NCBI GenBank assembly: GCA_910586255.1
Contig: CAJUHR010000016.1
Location: forward strand, 31,939 to 95,938
Reading direction: 5' to 3'
From: an uncultured Lachnospiraceae bacterium
GTDB lineage: Bacteria > Bacillota > Clostridia > Lachnospirales > Lachnospiraceae
Length of the DNA: 64,000 nucleotides
Part shown: one piece after another, positions 26,283 through 34,115 of the stretch
Position numbering within the stretch: the stretch's first letter is position 1
Layout: each line of letters begins with the position of its first letter
Translations under genes and position numbers: made by a program
Notes under the pieces: generated by a model
What the model saw: only the letters and a program-made list of their open reading frames with translations
Database searches by the model: none
Told to the model about the DNA's origin: nothing

Positions 26283-26345
26283 ATGACTGACAGGAACCAG
26301 AAATTTGGATCCGGGAATATTTTGACGGAGCGTGAGATGAAGTGA
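26283..26345 (+). CDS. Possible 20-aa ORF in the antitoxin position
   Basis: ATG at 26283 to TGA at 26343-26345 encodes MTDRNQKFGSGNILTEREMK. It overlaps the mazF start by 4 bp, which suggests coupling, and has a distant GGGGGAAG before it. The normal antitoxin gene (MazE/NdoAI, about 80-95 aa) would sit here between alr and mazF but is absent. It may be a leader, a remnant, or nothing. Confidence 0.35.
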   Translation: MTDRNQKFGSGNILTEREMK

Positions 26346-26689
26346 TAATCAGGCGAGGAGATATTTATTATGCTGATCTAAGGCCGGTGGTAGGCTCGGA
26401 ACAGGGAGGAGTGCGCCCGGTGCTTATTATACAGAATGACGTGGGCAACAAGCACAGTCCAACGGTGATCTGCGCGGCCATTACTTCCAAGATGAATAAG
26501 GCCAAGCTTCCCACCCATGTGGAGCTGGATACCCGCCGGTGTGATATGGTTAAGGATTCCGTTATTCTTTTGGAGCAGCTTCGGACGATTGACAAGCAGC
26601 GACTGAAGGAGAAAATCTGCCATATTGATGAGGACTTGCTGGAGAGGGTAAACCATGCATTGATGGTAAGTCTTGAGCTGGTTACATAA
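26342..26689 (+). CDS. MazF/PemK-family endoribonuclease toxin (EndoA type)
   Basis: 115 aa from a GTG at 26342. The PemK/MazF fold is clear: RRGDIYYADLRPVVGSEQGG, RPVLIIQND, and TVICAAITSK, ending with the family tail. These proteins cut mRNA at short single-stranded sites. The length and pattern match B. subtilis NdoA (EndoA), which is encoded downstream of alr with its antitoxin ndoAI. No antitoxin gene precedes it here. Either another regulator serves or activity is tempered. Confidence 0.92.
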   Translation: MIIRRGDIYYADLRPVVGSEQGGVRPVLIIQNDVGNKHSPTVICAAITSKMNKAKLPTHVELDTRRCDMVKDSVILLEQLRTIDKQRLKEKICHIDEDLLERVNHALMVSLELVT

Positions 26690-26757
26690 AATTGGCAGCA
26701 GCCGTTGGACAGGAGCCGGCTTTTTCAGGACAGCTTTTTCAGGACAAAACTCTTGTA

Positions 26758-26786
26758 TTGACGAAACAGGGGAAATCATGTACAAT
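26758..26786 (+). promoter_or_regulatory. Sigma-A promoter of the CBS/CorC gene
   Basis: TTGACG (26758-26763), 17-bp spacer, TACAAT (26781-26786). Confidence 0.8.
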
Positions 26787-26880
26787 GGGTGGGACGTGTA
26801 ACAGGAAAAATGTGGTTTGGGCGGGAAAAAGCGGGTTTTTGCCCGAATCCGGCATAGGATAAAGGAGTTTTTATAAGAAT

Positions 26881-27834
26881 ATGGACGATGGCTATTCGTA
26901 CTTGTGGATCATTTTCGGAGCGGTGGCCTGCCTGGCAGCAGTTGCATATATGGGCTTTCGGTACTGGAAGTCCCGGCAGGAGAGCGTGACGGAGGAAGAC
27001 ATCAAGACGATGGTAAATGAGGGCCATGAGCAGGGCGTCTTAGAAACCAGAGAGGCGAAAATGATCAGCAACATTTTCGAGCTGGATGAGAAGGAGGCAG
27101 GAGATATCATGACCCACCGGAAGCATATTGTGGCTCTTCCGGGTGATATGGTTCTTAAGGAGGCGGCGCGGTTTGTGCTGCAGGAGGGGAACAATACCCG
27201 TTATCCGGTGTACAAGGAGGACATGGATGATATTATAGGCACCATACATATGAGGGATGTGCTGGTTCATGCCCAGGATGAGAGGGAGCGGGAGATGGAG
27301 CTTGCCAAGGTGCCCGGGGTGCTGCGGGAAGCCCATTTCATACCGGAGACCAGGAATCTGGATTCTCTTTTTAAGGAAATGCAGTCTCAGAAGATTCATA
27401 TGGAGATTGTGATTGACGAGTATGGGCAGACAGCCGGACTGGTGACCATGGAGGACATTCTGGAGGAGATCGTTGGCAATATCTTAGATGAGTACGATGT
27501 GGAGGAGAAATTTATTGTACGGCAGGACAACGGAGAGCTGATTATGAATGGAATGACTCCTCTCAGAGAGGCAAAGGAGGCTCTGGGCATTGAATTTCCA
27601 GAGGAGGATCTGGACAATTATGACACGGTGAACGGACTTTTGATCTCCCGGCTGGACCGGATTTTGCAGGAAGGGGAGAGACCGGAGGTAGTTTACCAGG
27701 GAGTCCGGTTTTCCGTGCTGAAGGTGGAGAACAAGATGATCCAGTCGGTCCGGGCAGAGAGACTTTGGGAGGAATCGGATCCCGGAGATGGCAGGCAGGA
27801 GGAACATTCGGAGAAGAATACGGAACAAAAATAA
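26881..27834 (+). CDS. CBS-domain protein with CorC/HlyC C-terminus, one membrane helix
   Basis: 317 aa. One membrane helix (about 8-27) replaces the multi-helix DUF21 domain of full-length family members. Two CBS repeats follow (about 70-195, IMTHRKHIVALPGD, IGTIHMRDVL and IDEYGQTAGLVTMEDILEEIVG), then the CorC_HlyC domain (about 210-300, DNYDTVNGLLISRL). Related proteins act in Mg/Co efflux or as accessory sensors and are often misnamed hemolysin C. The tail is Glu-rich. Its exact role is unknown. Confidence 0.88.
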   Translation: MDDGYSYLWIIFGAVACLAAVAYMGFRYWKSRQESVTEEDIKTMVNEGHEQGVLETREAKMISNIFELDEKEAGDIMTHRKHIVALPGDMVLKEAARFVLQEGNNTRYPVYKEDMDDIIGTIHMRDVLVHAQDEREREMELAKVPGVLREAHFIPETRNLDSLFKEMQSQKIHMEIVIDEYGQTAGLVTMEDILEEIVGNILDEYDVEEKFIVRQDNGELIMNGMTPLREAKEALGIEFPEEDLDNYDTVNGLLISRLDRILQEGERPEVVYQGVRFSVLKVENKMIQSVRAERLWEESDPGDGRQEEHSEKNTEQK

Positions 27835-27988
27835 GGAATCTGAAAGAAATAACCTGATATATTTTACGAAGGATGAATCGGCAGAGGCAAGGCGGAAGAA
27901 GGAAGCGTAATGGGCTACGCTGACTGATGACAACGCAGCATATGCCGATTTAGACAAGTAAAATAGCAGGTTATTTCTTGAAGATTCC
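27835..27988. repeat. Core-and-arms inverted repeat, copy 1
   Basis: GGAATCT (27835) pairs with AGATTCC (27982-27988), and GAAATAACCTG ... ATTTTAC pairs with GTAAAAT ... CAGGTTATTTC. The central part, GGCAAGGCGGAAGAAGG ... GACAACGCAGCA, matches the element at 62403-62567, although the arms are unrelated in sequence. Confidence 0.8.
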
Positions 27989-28002
27989 TAAGACGAGTTT
28001 GG

Positions 28003-28034
28003 AAAAAGGACGCCTGGAGGGGCGTTTCTTTTTC
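28003..28034 (+). terminator. Terminator of the CBS/CorC gene
   Basis: ACGCC-TGGAG-GGCGT stem with an A-tract before it and a CTTTTTC tract after it. Confidence 0.7.
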
Positions 28035-28089
28035 GCTCTGTGGGGTATGAGCTCCATGGGTCTTATTTGGAAAGGACGGAGAGATTTAC

Positions 28090-29475
28090 ATGATAAAGGT
28101 GATGGCGGATACAAAGGATATGCTTCGTGACCGGATATTTTTAAAAAAGGCGGTTCTGATTGCCCTTCCGGTGGCATTGCAGGGTATGTTAAATACCATT
28201 GTGAATCTGGTGGACACCATGATGATCGGACAGCTGGGAGAGACTACCATAGCGGCAGTGGGACTGGCCAATAAGGTGTTTTTTGTCTTTTCCCTGTTGG
28301 TGTTTGGGGTGGCCAGCGGCTCCGGCGTGCTGGCGGCCCAGTACTGGGGAAATAAGGATGTGAAGAGTATCCGGAAGATGACCGGGCTGGCTATCTTAAT
28401 ATCCCTGACCGGCGCCCTGTTGTTTGTGGCGCCCAGTGTGGCGCGCCCACAGCTTGTAATGCGGATTTTTACAAACAGCCCGGGGGCGATTGAGGTGGGG
28501 GCCGCCTATCTGGCGGTGGCTGCTTTGTCCTATCCTTTTACGGCCGTTACCAACACCTATGTGGCCATGCTAAGGGCTGTGGGACGGGTCAAGGCGCCGG
28601 TGGTGATCAGCTGCATGACCATTCTCATCAATATCACCTTGAACTATACCTTGATTTTCGGTCATTTCGGCGCTCCTCAGCTGGGAGCCGTAGGTGCGGC
28701 CATTGCAACGCTGACAGCCCGGATCGTGGAGTCCGGGGCCATTCTGGCCGTGGTCTATGGAACCAGGTCGCCCATTGCAGGAAGGTTTGGAGAAATGTTC
28801 GGTTACAGCAGGGCTTTTATCCGTCAGTTTGTAGGGACTGCAAGCCCGGTGATTGCCAACGAGTTTATGTGGGGTCTGGGCACGACCATGTACTCTCTGG
28901 CTTACGGCCGGATGGGGGACAATGCGGTGGCGTCAATTACCATTGCCACCACTATTCAGGATATTGTGGTGGTTTTGTTTCAGGGCCTGAGCGCGGCCAC
29001 GGCGGTGATTTTAGGTAATGAGATGGGAGCCGGGCAGTTAAAGCGGGCGGAAAAATACGCAAAGAATTTTTTTATCCTTCAGTTTCTGGTGACTTTGGCG
29101 GCCATGGGAATCTGTTATGGAATCCGGTGGAACATTATCGGGATGTACAGTATTTCGCCTGAGGTGGCCAGGGACGTGAATGAGTGTCTGCTTGTGTTTA
29201 TTCTTTTTATGCCCTTTAAGATGTTTAACTTTGTCAATGTGGTGGGAGTTTTGAGAAGCGGCGGGGACACCAGGATGTGCTTTATACTGGACACCAGCGG
29301 GGTATGGCTGATCGGAGTGCCCATGGCATTTATCGGCGGCTTGTACCTGCACCAGACTATTGCGGTGGTATATGCCATGGTGATGACGGAGGAGGTCTAC
29401 AAGGCCGTGCTGGGGTATATGCGGTACAGGCAGAAGAAGTGGTTGCGGAATCTGGCGGTGGAGCTGCACGGGTGA
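28090..29475 (+). CDS. MATE-family multidrug/toxin efflux transporter
   Basis: 461 aa with 12 predicted membrane helices and the pseudo-repeated halves of the MATE fold. Characteristic segments include LVDTMMIGQLGETTIAAVGLA near the N-terminus and GNEMGAGQLKRAEKYAK in the second half. MATE proteins export drugs, cations or metabolites using Na+ or H+ gradients. GGAGAG precedes the ATG. A second, different MATE protein lies at 51520. The substrate is unknown. Confidence 0.92.
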   Translation: MIKVMADTKDMLRDRIFLKKAVLIALPVALQGMLNTIVNLVDTMMIGQLGETTIAAVGLANKVFFVFSLLVFGVASGSGVLAAQYWGNKDVKSIRKMTGLAILISLTGALLFVAPSVARPQLVMRIFTNSPGAIEVGAAYLAVAALSYPFTAVTNTYVAMLRAVGRVKAPVVISCMTILINITLNYTLIFGHFGAPQLGAVGAAIATLTARIVESGAILAVVYGTRSPIAGRFGEMFGYSRAFIRQFVGTASPVIANEFMWGLGTTMYSLAYGRMGDNAVASITIATTIQDIVVVLFQGLSAATAVILGNEMGAGQLKRAEKYAKNFFILQFLVTLAAMGICYGIRWNIIGMYSISPEVARDVNECLLVFILFMPFKMFNFVNVVGVLRSGGDTRMCFILDTSGVWLIGVPMAFIGGLYLHQTIAVVYAMVMTEEVYKAVLGYMRYRQKKWLRNLAVELHG

Positions 29476-29513
29476 GGGGATTATAAAAAATGGAAAAATT
29501 GGGAAAAAACTGT

Positions 29514-29540
29514 TTATCTTTTCTGAAAAGCTGCCGATAT
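29514..29540 (+). promoter_or_regulatory. Sigma-28 (FliA/SigD)-like flagellin promoter
   Basis: GCCGATAT at 29533-29540 matches the sigma-28 -10 exactly. The region 11 nt upstream (29514-29521, TTATCTTT) is a partial match to the -35. No sigma-A promoter is as good. This ties flagellin expression to the late-flagellar sigma factor. Confidence 0.75.
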
Positions 29541-29694
29541 AGGAAGTGTAAAGCAAATAGAATATAATGATGATTACACATGAAGCTTCGTGAGAGCTTT
29601 ACGTAACCCTCTAGTTCATGGATCCGGGCCGGGGGGGGTAGAACAGGGAAGTCCTGCCCCGAAGGTTTAAGAACATGACAAGGAGGGTATTTTT
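29541..29694 (+). other. Flagellin 5' untranslated leader
   Basis: About 150 nt with a GTAAAGC/GCTTTAC pair around 29548-29602, an AAGCTT-based stem and a G/C-rich hairpin (GGGGGGGTA ... TCCTGCCCC, about 29630-29661). AAGGAGGG lies just before the ATG. Long structured leaders are usual for flagellin mRNAs. I see no recognised c-di-GMP riboswitch motif. Confidence 0.55.
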
Positions 29695-30774
29695 ATGATT
29701 ATTCAACACAACATAGCTGCCATTAACTCTTACAGAAACTTAGGCATCAACCAGAGCGGACTGAACAAGAACTTAGAGAAGCTGTCCTCCGGCTACAAGA
29801 TCAACCGTGCCGGTGATGACGCGGCAGGTCTGGCTATTTCCGAGAGCATGAGATCTCAGATCAACGGATTGAATCAGGCTGCAAAGAACGCCCAGGATGC
29901 TATCGGACTGATTCAGACAGCAGAGGGTGCTTTGACCGAGGTTCATTCCATGCTGCAGCGTCTTACCACCCTGGCTTCCCAGTCTGCAAACGGTACGTAC
30001 AATACGGTTGCAAGAGGGAATCTGCAGAGTGAGGTCACGGAGTTGCTTAAAGAGATTGATCGTATCGCTAACAATACCGACTTTAACGGAATCAAGCCTC
30101 TGGCTGCCAGCAACGGCGCGGGGAAGATGACCTTCCAGATTGGTCCCAGCTCGGCTGAGACGATTACCGTAAATAGCCAGGCTATGACGGCTTCTGGTAT
30201 TCAGGCTGCTATTTTCCAGGATGCAGTGGATCGTAATAGTGCCGGATATATGTATAAAATCGGCGATAGTAATAAAATCCAGCTAAGTGGTGGTAAAGAG
30301 GCTTATATTACTGCTACTGGTGGCGTGGGTAGCACATACAAAAGTATGATGCAGGCCTTGGAGAATGGTACTTTGACGAAAGATACAAATGCAGTTACAG
30401 ACCAGTTGAAGACTCCAGGTGGGAGTTATTTAAGCAAGGCAAATGTTGCGTCAGCTTTGTTGCCAACCATGAATATCTCCGGCACCAGCACTGTAGTCGC
30501 CAATGCAGCCATCGATACCATCAATGCAGCCATCAATGCTGTTTCCAGCTACCGTGCTAAACTTGGTGCGGCTCAGAACAGACTTGAGCATACAGTCAAC
30601 AACTTGAAGGTTACCTCCGAGAACATCACCTCCGCAGAGAGTCGGATTCGTGATACGGACATGGCGGATGAGATTACGGCTTTTACGAAGAATAACATTC
30701 TTCTGCAGGCTTCTCAGTCCATGCTGGCTCAGTCCAACTCCGTGCCTCAGAGTATCTTAAGCCTGTTGCAGTAA
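29695..30774 (+). CDS. Flagellin
   Basis: 359 aa. The conserved N-terminal D0/D1 (about 1-140, MIIQHNIAAINSYRNLG, LSSGYKINRAGDDAAGLAIS) and C-terminal D1/D0 (about 275-359, LGAAQNRLEHTVNNL, ADEITAFTKNNIL) are complete and end in the usual SILSLLQ. The central domain (about 145-270) is short and variable, with lower GC. The TLR5 contact region reads LQRLTTLASQ, keeping the key Arg and Leu. It is alone, without other flagellar genes nearby, under its own sigma-28-like promoter and terminator. Confidence 0.96.
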   Translation: MIIQHNIAAINSYRNLGINQSGLNKNLEKLSSGYKINRAGDDAAGLAISESMRSQINGLNQAAKNAQDAIGLIQTAEGALTEVHSMLQRLTTLASQSANGTYNTVARGNLQSEVTELLKEIDRIANNTDFNGIKPLAASNGAGKMTFQIGPSSAETITVNSQAMTASGIQAAIFQDAVDRNSAGYMYKIGDSNKIQLSGGKEAYITATGGVGSTYKSMMQALENGTLTKDTNAVTDQLKTPGGSYLSKANVASALLPTMNISGTSTVVANAAIDTINAAINAVSSYRAKLGAAQNRLEHTVNNLKVTSENITSAESRIRDTDMADEITAFTKNNILLQASQSMLAQSNSVPQSILSLLQ

Positions 30775-30839
30775 TGTTTAATTATTCTTTGAGTGTGGTT
30801 TAGAAGCGTGTTAGATCCCAAAGTGAGATAGACCGGTTT

Positions 30840-30879
30840 CCGGCAGAACACAGAGAGTGTGTGTTCTGCCGGGATTTTT
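30840..30879 (+). terminator. Flagellin terminator
   Basis: CCGGCAGAACAC (30840-30851) pairs perfectly with GTGTTCTGCCGG (30861-30872), followed by GATTTTTA. Confidence 0.9.
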
Positions 30880-30963
30880 AGGTGTATCCAGAGTTACTGA
30901 CATTGCCTGTGAACCGTAATGCGCCCGGCGGAAAAATTGTCCGGAAAATAAGGAAAAAATATA

Positions 30964-30992
30964 TTGCCCCTTTCCATGGACTATGCTACAAT
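30964..30992 (+). promoter_or_regulatory. Sigma-A promoter with long unexplained leader
   Basis: TTGCCC (30964-30969), 17-bp spacer, TACAAT (30987-30992). The next gene starts about 470 bp later, so the transcript would include the hairpin element at 31174-31324. The stretch 31000-31170 has only short stems (such as ACCTGA-GA-TCAGGT) and no recognised RNA family. Confidence 0.6.
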
Positions 30993-31173
30993 TACTTTAC
31001 AGGATGATAGATGAGACATATATTTTGAGAAGCTGCTATGCTGAGATTTTAAATATTTTCATTTCCTGGAAGGTTCTCTTTCAGGTGATCTTGCAACTTG
31101 GGAAACATCTTGATTTTTCAACCTGAGATCAGGTAAAGATTCCTTATTGTTTTAGAGAAACCCGCAGATAAAT

Positions 31174-31324
31174 CGTAACAGTTCAGACGGGCATCTTCTT
31201 GCCCGTCTACGCCGGACAAAAGCTGGGATGTCCATCCGATGTGGGATTTGACAAGGATTTTAGCTTACAAGCAAGCTTGACGCCTAAAATTCTTGTCAAA
31301 TCCCCCGCCGTCTGAACTGTTACG
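31174..31324. repeat. Dispersed hairpin element, medium copy
   Basis: Seventeen-bp perfect outer ends: CGTAACAGTTCAGACGG (31174-31190) and its complement (31308-31324). Inside lie one ATCTTCTTGCCCG-type hairpin and a stem of 21-bp arms (31243-31263 and 31284-31304, one G-T wobble) around the loop CTTACAAGCAAGCTTGACGC. The loop matches the 21.3-kb copy, but the stem arms do not. Confidence 0.9.
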
Positions 31325-31467
31325 ATAAATAAAAGAAAAAGCAGGAAATCTATTGTCCGCAGACATAAAACATTTTATAATGGAAGCAGCTTCTTAAAAT
31401 ATAACCCCTGCGCAGAAGTCTGAAATGATTGCTGAATATGTGTGTATGAATAAGAAAGAGAGGGCGA

Positions 31468-32247
31468 ATGATAAAGACGAATTTGGCACAGACGGTTGAT
31501 GCAACAAGCGATTCGGGGTCCGCATATGATACAAACATAAAGTATTTGTTTGCAGATAAGCAGATACTATCGCGAATTCTGAAATATACCATTGGAGAAT
31601 TCAGGAATATGGATATTCCAGATATCATGGATTGTATTGGGGATGATATTGAGATAGGAACGAGACCGGTTGATGCCGGGCTTTCCAGCCTTGGACGTGT
31701 GAAAGGGACCGCAACAGAGGATAATGTTCCCGGAGAAGGTATTATCTATTATGACATTCGATTTATTGTATACCATAAAGAAACGGAAGATGCTATTGAG
31801 GAAATCAGCTTTGCCAGAAAGACCGTATTTGGGAATAAGAACAATCCGTACCCTGTTGATTTGATGAAAGGAATCATTATCAGCATAAGAAACAGAGAGG
31901 AGCATACTTTAGGAGAAGCTATGGAGAAGTCCCAAAATACATTGATTGCCATGCTGGAAGAACTGCTTTCCGGTAAAAGCGCCGAAGAGAAGAAGCGTAT
32001 AATGGCGGATGAATATGGGATGATGATGACTGCTGTACTAGAAGGGAGAATCCAGATCATGTGTAATTTATCAGAGAATATTGAAGCGAAAGGAATCAAG
32101 AAAGGCATCAAGAAAGAACGCATTGCGGCTATTGAACGAATGAGGAAAGCGAATGTTGCCAGAGAACAGATTCTTTCATATGGGTATACAGAAGAGGAAT
32201 ATGCGGAGGTAGAAAAACTCATCACTGGAAAAATGAGAGATGAATAA
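31468..32247 (+). CDS. Rpn/PD-(D/E)XK transposase-family protein with deleted catalytic core
   Basis: 259 aa. N-terminus SAYDTNIKYLFADKQILSRI, then IGDDIEIGTRPVDAGLS and GIIYYDIRF, are typical of Rpn-like recombination-promoting nucleases, as are FARKTVFGNKNNPYPVDLMKG and the helical, Lys-rich tail. Between YHKETED and AIEEISFARK the family normally has about 60 more residues, with the catalytic E-x-Q/K strand and the LxYHLENR helix. These are missing in frame. The protein may be made but should be catalytically dead. The start follows GAAAGAGAGGGCGA. Confidence 0.72.
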   Translation: MIKTNLAQTVDATSDSGSAYDTNIKYLFADKQILSRILKYTIGEFRNMDIPDIMDCIGDDIEIGTRPVDAGLSSLGRVKGTATEDNVPGEGIIYYDIRFIVYHKETEDAIEEISFARKTVFGNKNNPYPVDLMKGIIISIRNREEHTLGEAMEKSQNTLIAMLEELLSGKSAEEKKRIMADEYGMMMTAVLEGRIQIMCNLSENIEAKGIKKGIKKERIAAIERMRKANVAREQILSYGYTEEEYAEVEKLITGKMRDE

Positions 32248-32338
32248 AACTGGATAGAGATAAAAATATACCAGAAAGTCTTTTTCTTTCATATCGGACG
32301 AATCATAATATTGATTATTCTTATATCGAACGATTTCA

Positions 32339-32367
32339 TTGATTTTATCACTAAAATCGCATATAAT
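32339..32367 (+). promoter_or_regulatory. Sigma-A promoter of the toxin-antitoxin pair
   Basis: TTGATT (32339-32344), 17-bp spacer, TATAAT (32362-32367), 31 bp before the antitoxin start. The preceding ATATCGGACGAATC ... ATATCGAACGATTTC repeat (about 32292 and 32323) could be an operator for autoregulation. Confidence 0.75.
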
Positions 32368-32397
32368 AAAAATAACTCAAAAAAGGAGGGTTTAGCC

Positions 32398-32625
32398 ATG
32401 GTTGTTACAGCAACAGAATTTAAAGCTAATTTCGGAAAGTACCTTGAATTAATTGCCAAGGAAGATGTCTTTATTACTCGTAATGGAAAAACGGTTGCTA
32501 AAGTTGTAAATCCACAGGTTTCTGCTGTGGATTCCCTGCGTGGAATGTTGGGTGGTATTTCCTCTGATATTGATATGGATTCTTTACGAGAGGAGCGTCT
32601 GTTAAAATATGAAAATGATGTGTGA
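32398..32625 (+). CDS. Type II antitoxin, Phd/YefM family
   Basis: 75 aa from the ATG at 32398 after AAAAGGAGGG. The pattern MVVTATEFKANFGKYLEL followed by VFITRNGKTVAKV is typical of Phd/YefM antitoxins, whose N-terminal domain binds operator DNA. The C-terminal tail (about 45-75) would wrap the toxin. It overlaps the toxin gene by 17 bp, so the two are translated together. It likely represses its own promoter. Confidence 0.9.
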   Translation: MVVTATEFKANFGKYLELIAKEDVFITRNGKTVAKVVNPQVSAVDSLRGMLGGISSDIDMDSLREERLLKYENDV

Positions 32626-33019
32626 TACGAATATAATCATTGATGTACTGTTGGAAAGAGAACCTTTTATAGAAGATTCCTACAAGATTTTGAAGCTTTG
32701 TGAAGAACATAAAATAGATGGTTTTGTATCAGCATCTTCGGTTACCGACATCTTCTATCTTGTGAGAAAACATACTCACAGCACAGAGTTGGCATATAAG
32801 GCAGTTGGAAAACTTTTGGAAATTGTCAAGGTGTGCAGTGTTGCGAACAATGATGTTCTTATTGCATTTCAGAAAAAGGCAAAGGATTTCGAGAATTGTC
32901 TTATTGCTACCTGCGCTAAATCCATACATTGTGATTGTATTGCCACCCGAAACAAAAGAGACTTTGAAGGCTTCGGTATTCCTGTGCTTACCCCAGCCGA
33001 AATCCTTTTCACAATATGA
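32609..33019 (+). CDS. PIN-domain toxin (VapC-like)
   Basis: 136 aa, full PIN domain. The first acidic residue is in MCDTNIIIDVLLERE, then SASSVTDIFYL, KDFENCLIATCAK (acidic position conserved) and the C-terminal ATRNKRDFEGFGIPVLTPAE. PIN toxins are Mg-dependent RNases that cut tRNA or rRNA. It pairs with the Phd-like antitoxin. It is intact, unlike the relic at 4390-4834, which belongs to a different PIN subgroup. Confidence 0.9.
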   Translation: MKMMCDTNIIIDVLLEREPFIEDSYKILKLCEEHKIDGFVSASSVTDIFYLVRKHTHSTELAYKAVGKLLEIVKVCSVANNDVLIAFQKKAKDFENCLIATCAKSIHCDCIATRNKRDFEGFGIPVLTPAEILFTI

Positions 33020-33052
33020 TGTTTTCACAGTCTGGAAAAACAAAATTAAATT

Positions 33053-33069
33053 GTAACAGTTCAGACGGG
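33053..33069 (+). repeat. Single end of the dispersed hairpin element
   Basis: GTAACAGTTCAGACGGG, identical to the left end of the 31.2-kb element, without a matching right end nearby. It is either a decayed copy or a solo end. Confidence 0.6.
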
Positions 33070-33209
33070 TACCTCAATGAAAGAGGCTTGCTATTCTGCT
33101 CAACTAGTGTTAAAATGAAAAAGTATAAAAGCTGGCAGGAGACAGTCAGCTACATAGTTAAACATAAAAAGACGAGAAAAGACAAGAAAAGACAAGGAGC
33201 AGAGATTGT

Positions 33210-33938
33210 ATGTCAGGACATTCTAAGTTTGCCAATATTAAGCACAAGAAAGAGAAGAATGATGCGGCCCGGGGCAAGATATTTACCGTGATCGGGAGAG
33301 AGATTGCGGTGGCAGTGAAGGAGGGGGGACCGGATCCGGCCAACAACAGCAAGCTTCGGGACGTGATTGCCAAGGCAAAGGCCAATAATATGCCTAATGA
33401 CACCATTGACCGGGGGATCAAAAAGGCGGCCGGGGACGCCAATTCCGTGAACTACGAGCTGCTTACCTACGAGGGCTATGGCCCCAACGGAGTTGCCATC
33501 ATTGTGGATGCCCTGACGGACAATAAAAACCGAACCGCAGCCAACGTGCGCAGCGCTTTTACCAAGGGCAACGGCAACGTAGGCGCTCAGGGAAGTGTCT
33601 CCTTCATGTTTGACAAGAAGGGACAGATTATCATCGGCAAGGAGGACTGTGATATGGATCCGGATGAGCTGATGATGATGGCGCTGGATGCAGGTGCCGA
33701 GGATTTTGCCGAGGAGGAGGACAGCTACGAGGTGATCACTGCCCCGGAGGATTTCAGTCAGGTCCGTGAAGCGCTGGAGAAAAGCGGGATCCCCATGTTG
33801 GAGGCGGATGTGACCATGATTCCTCAGACCTGGGTGGAGCTGACCGGTGAGGAGGACATCAAGCGGATGAACCGGATTTTGGACTTGCTGGATGCAGATG
33901 ACGATGTGCAGGCAGTATATCATAACTGGGACGAATAA
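33210..33938 (+). CDS. yebC: YebC/PmpR-family transcription/translation factor
   Basis: 242 aa with the full three-domain YebC fold: MSGHSKFANIKHKKEKNDAA at the N-terminus, then PNDTIDRGIKKAAG, YEGYGPNGVAIIVDALTDN and the C-terminal DDDVQAVYHNWDE. YebC-type proteins bind DNA as regulators, and members have been linked to relieving ribosome stalling at proline stretches. The YebC-I type is usual for this length. AAGGAG lies 10 nt before the ATG. It stands as a single gene. Confidence 0.95.
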   Translation: MSGHSKFANIKHKKEKNDAARGKIFTVIGREIAVAVKEGGPDPANNSKLRDVIAKAKANNMPNDTIDRGIKKAAGDANSVNYELLTYEGYGPNGVAIIVDALTDNKNRTAANVRSAFTKGNGNVGAQGSVSFMFDKKGQIIIGKEDCDMDPDELMMMALDAGAEDFAEEEDSYEVITAPEDFSQVREALEKSGIPMLEADVTMIPQTWVELTGEEDIKRMNRILDLLDADDDVQAVYHNWDE

Positions 33939-33956
33939 AAACAAAAAGAAAGATAA

Positions 33957-34000
33957 CCAAAAACTGTCTGGTGCGCTTGAAGGCTGCGCCTGGTTTTTGA
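33957..34000 (+). terminator. Probable yebC terminator
   Basis: CAAAAAC/GTTTTTG outer pairs and a GGTGCGC ... GCGCC inner stem, ending in a T-run. Confidence 0.5.
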
Positions 34001-34115
34001 TTCATTACAATTATGTTTGAAACAGAAACAGGGAGGATTGGAGCGCCGCTTCGATTTTGCCTGTTTTTTTGCAGATGTTTTATAAAGCAACATGGTTTTG
34101 CAATAAGGAGGATGT

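Noticed and set aside
29541..29694. c-di-GMP riboswitch in the flagellin leader
   Set aside because: The conserved GGGxAAACC/ACGCAAAGCCxC core of the type I class is absent, and no type II pattern was seen.
33213..33944. Minus-strand open frame (243 aa) opposite yebC
   Set aside because: It mirrors the exact extent of a highly conserved gene; composition is that of a reverse-complement frame.
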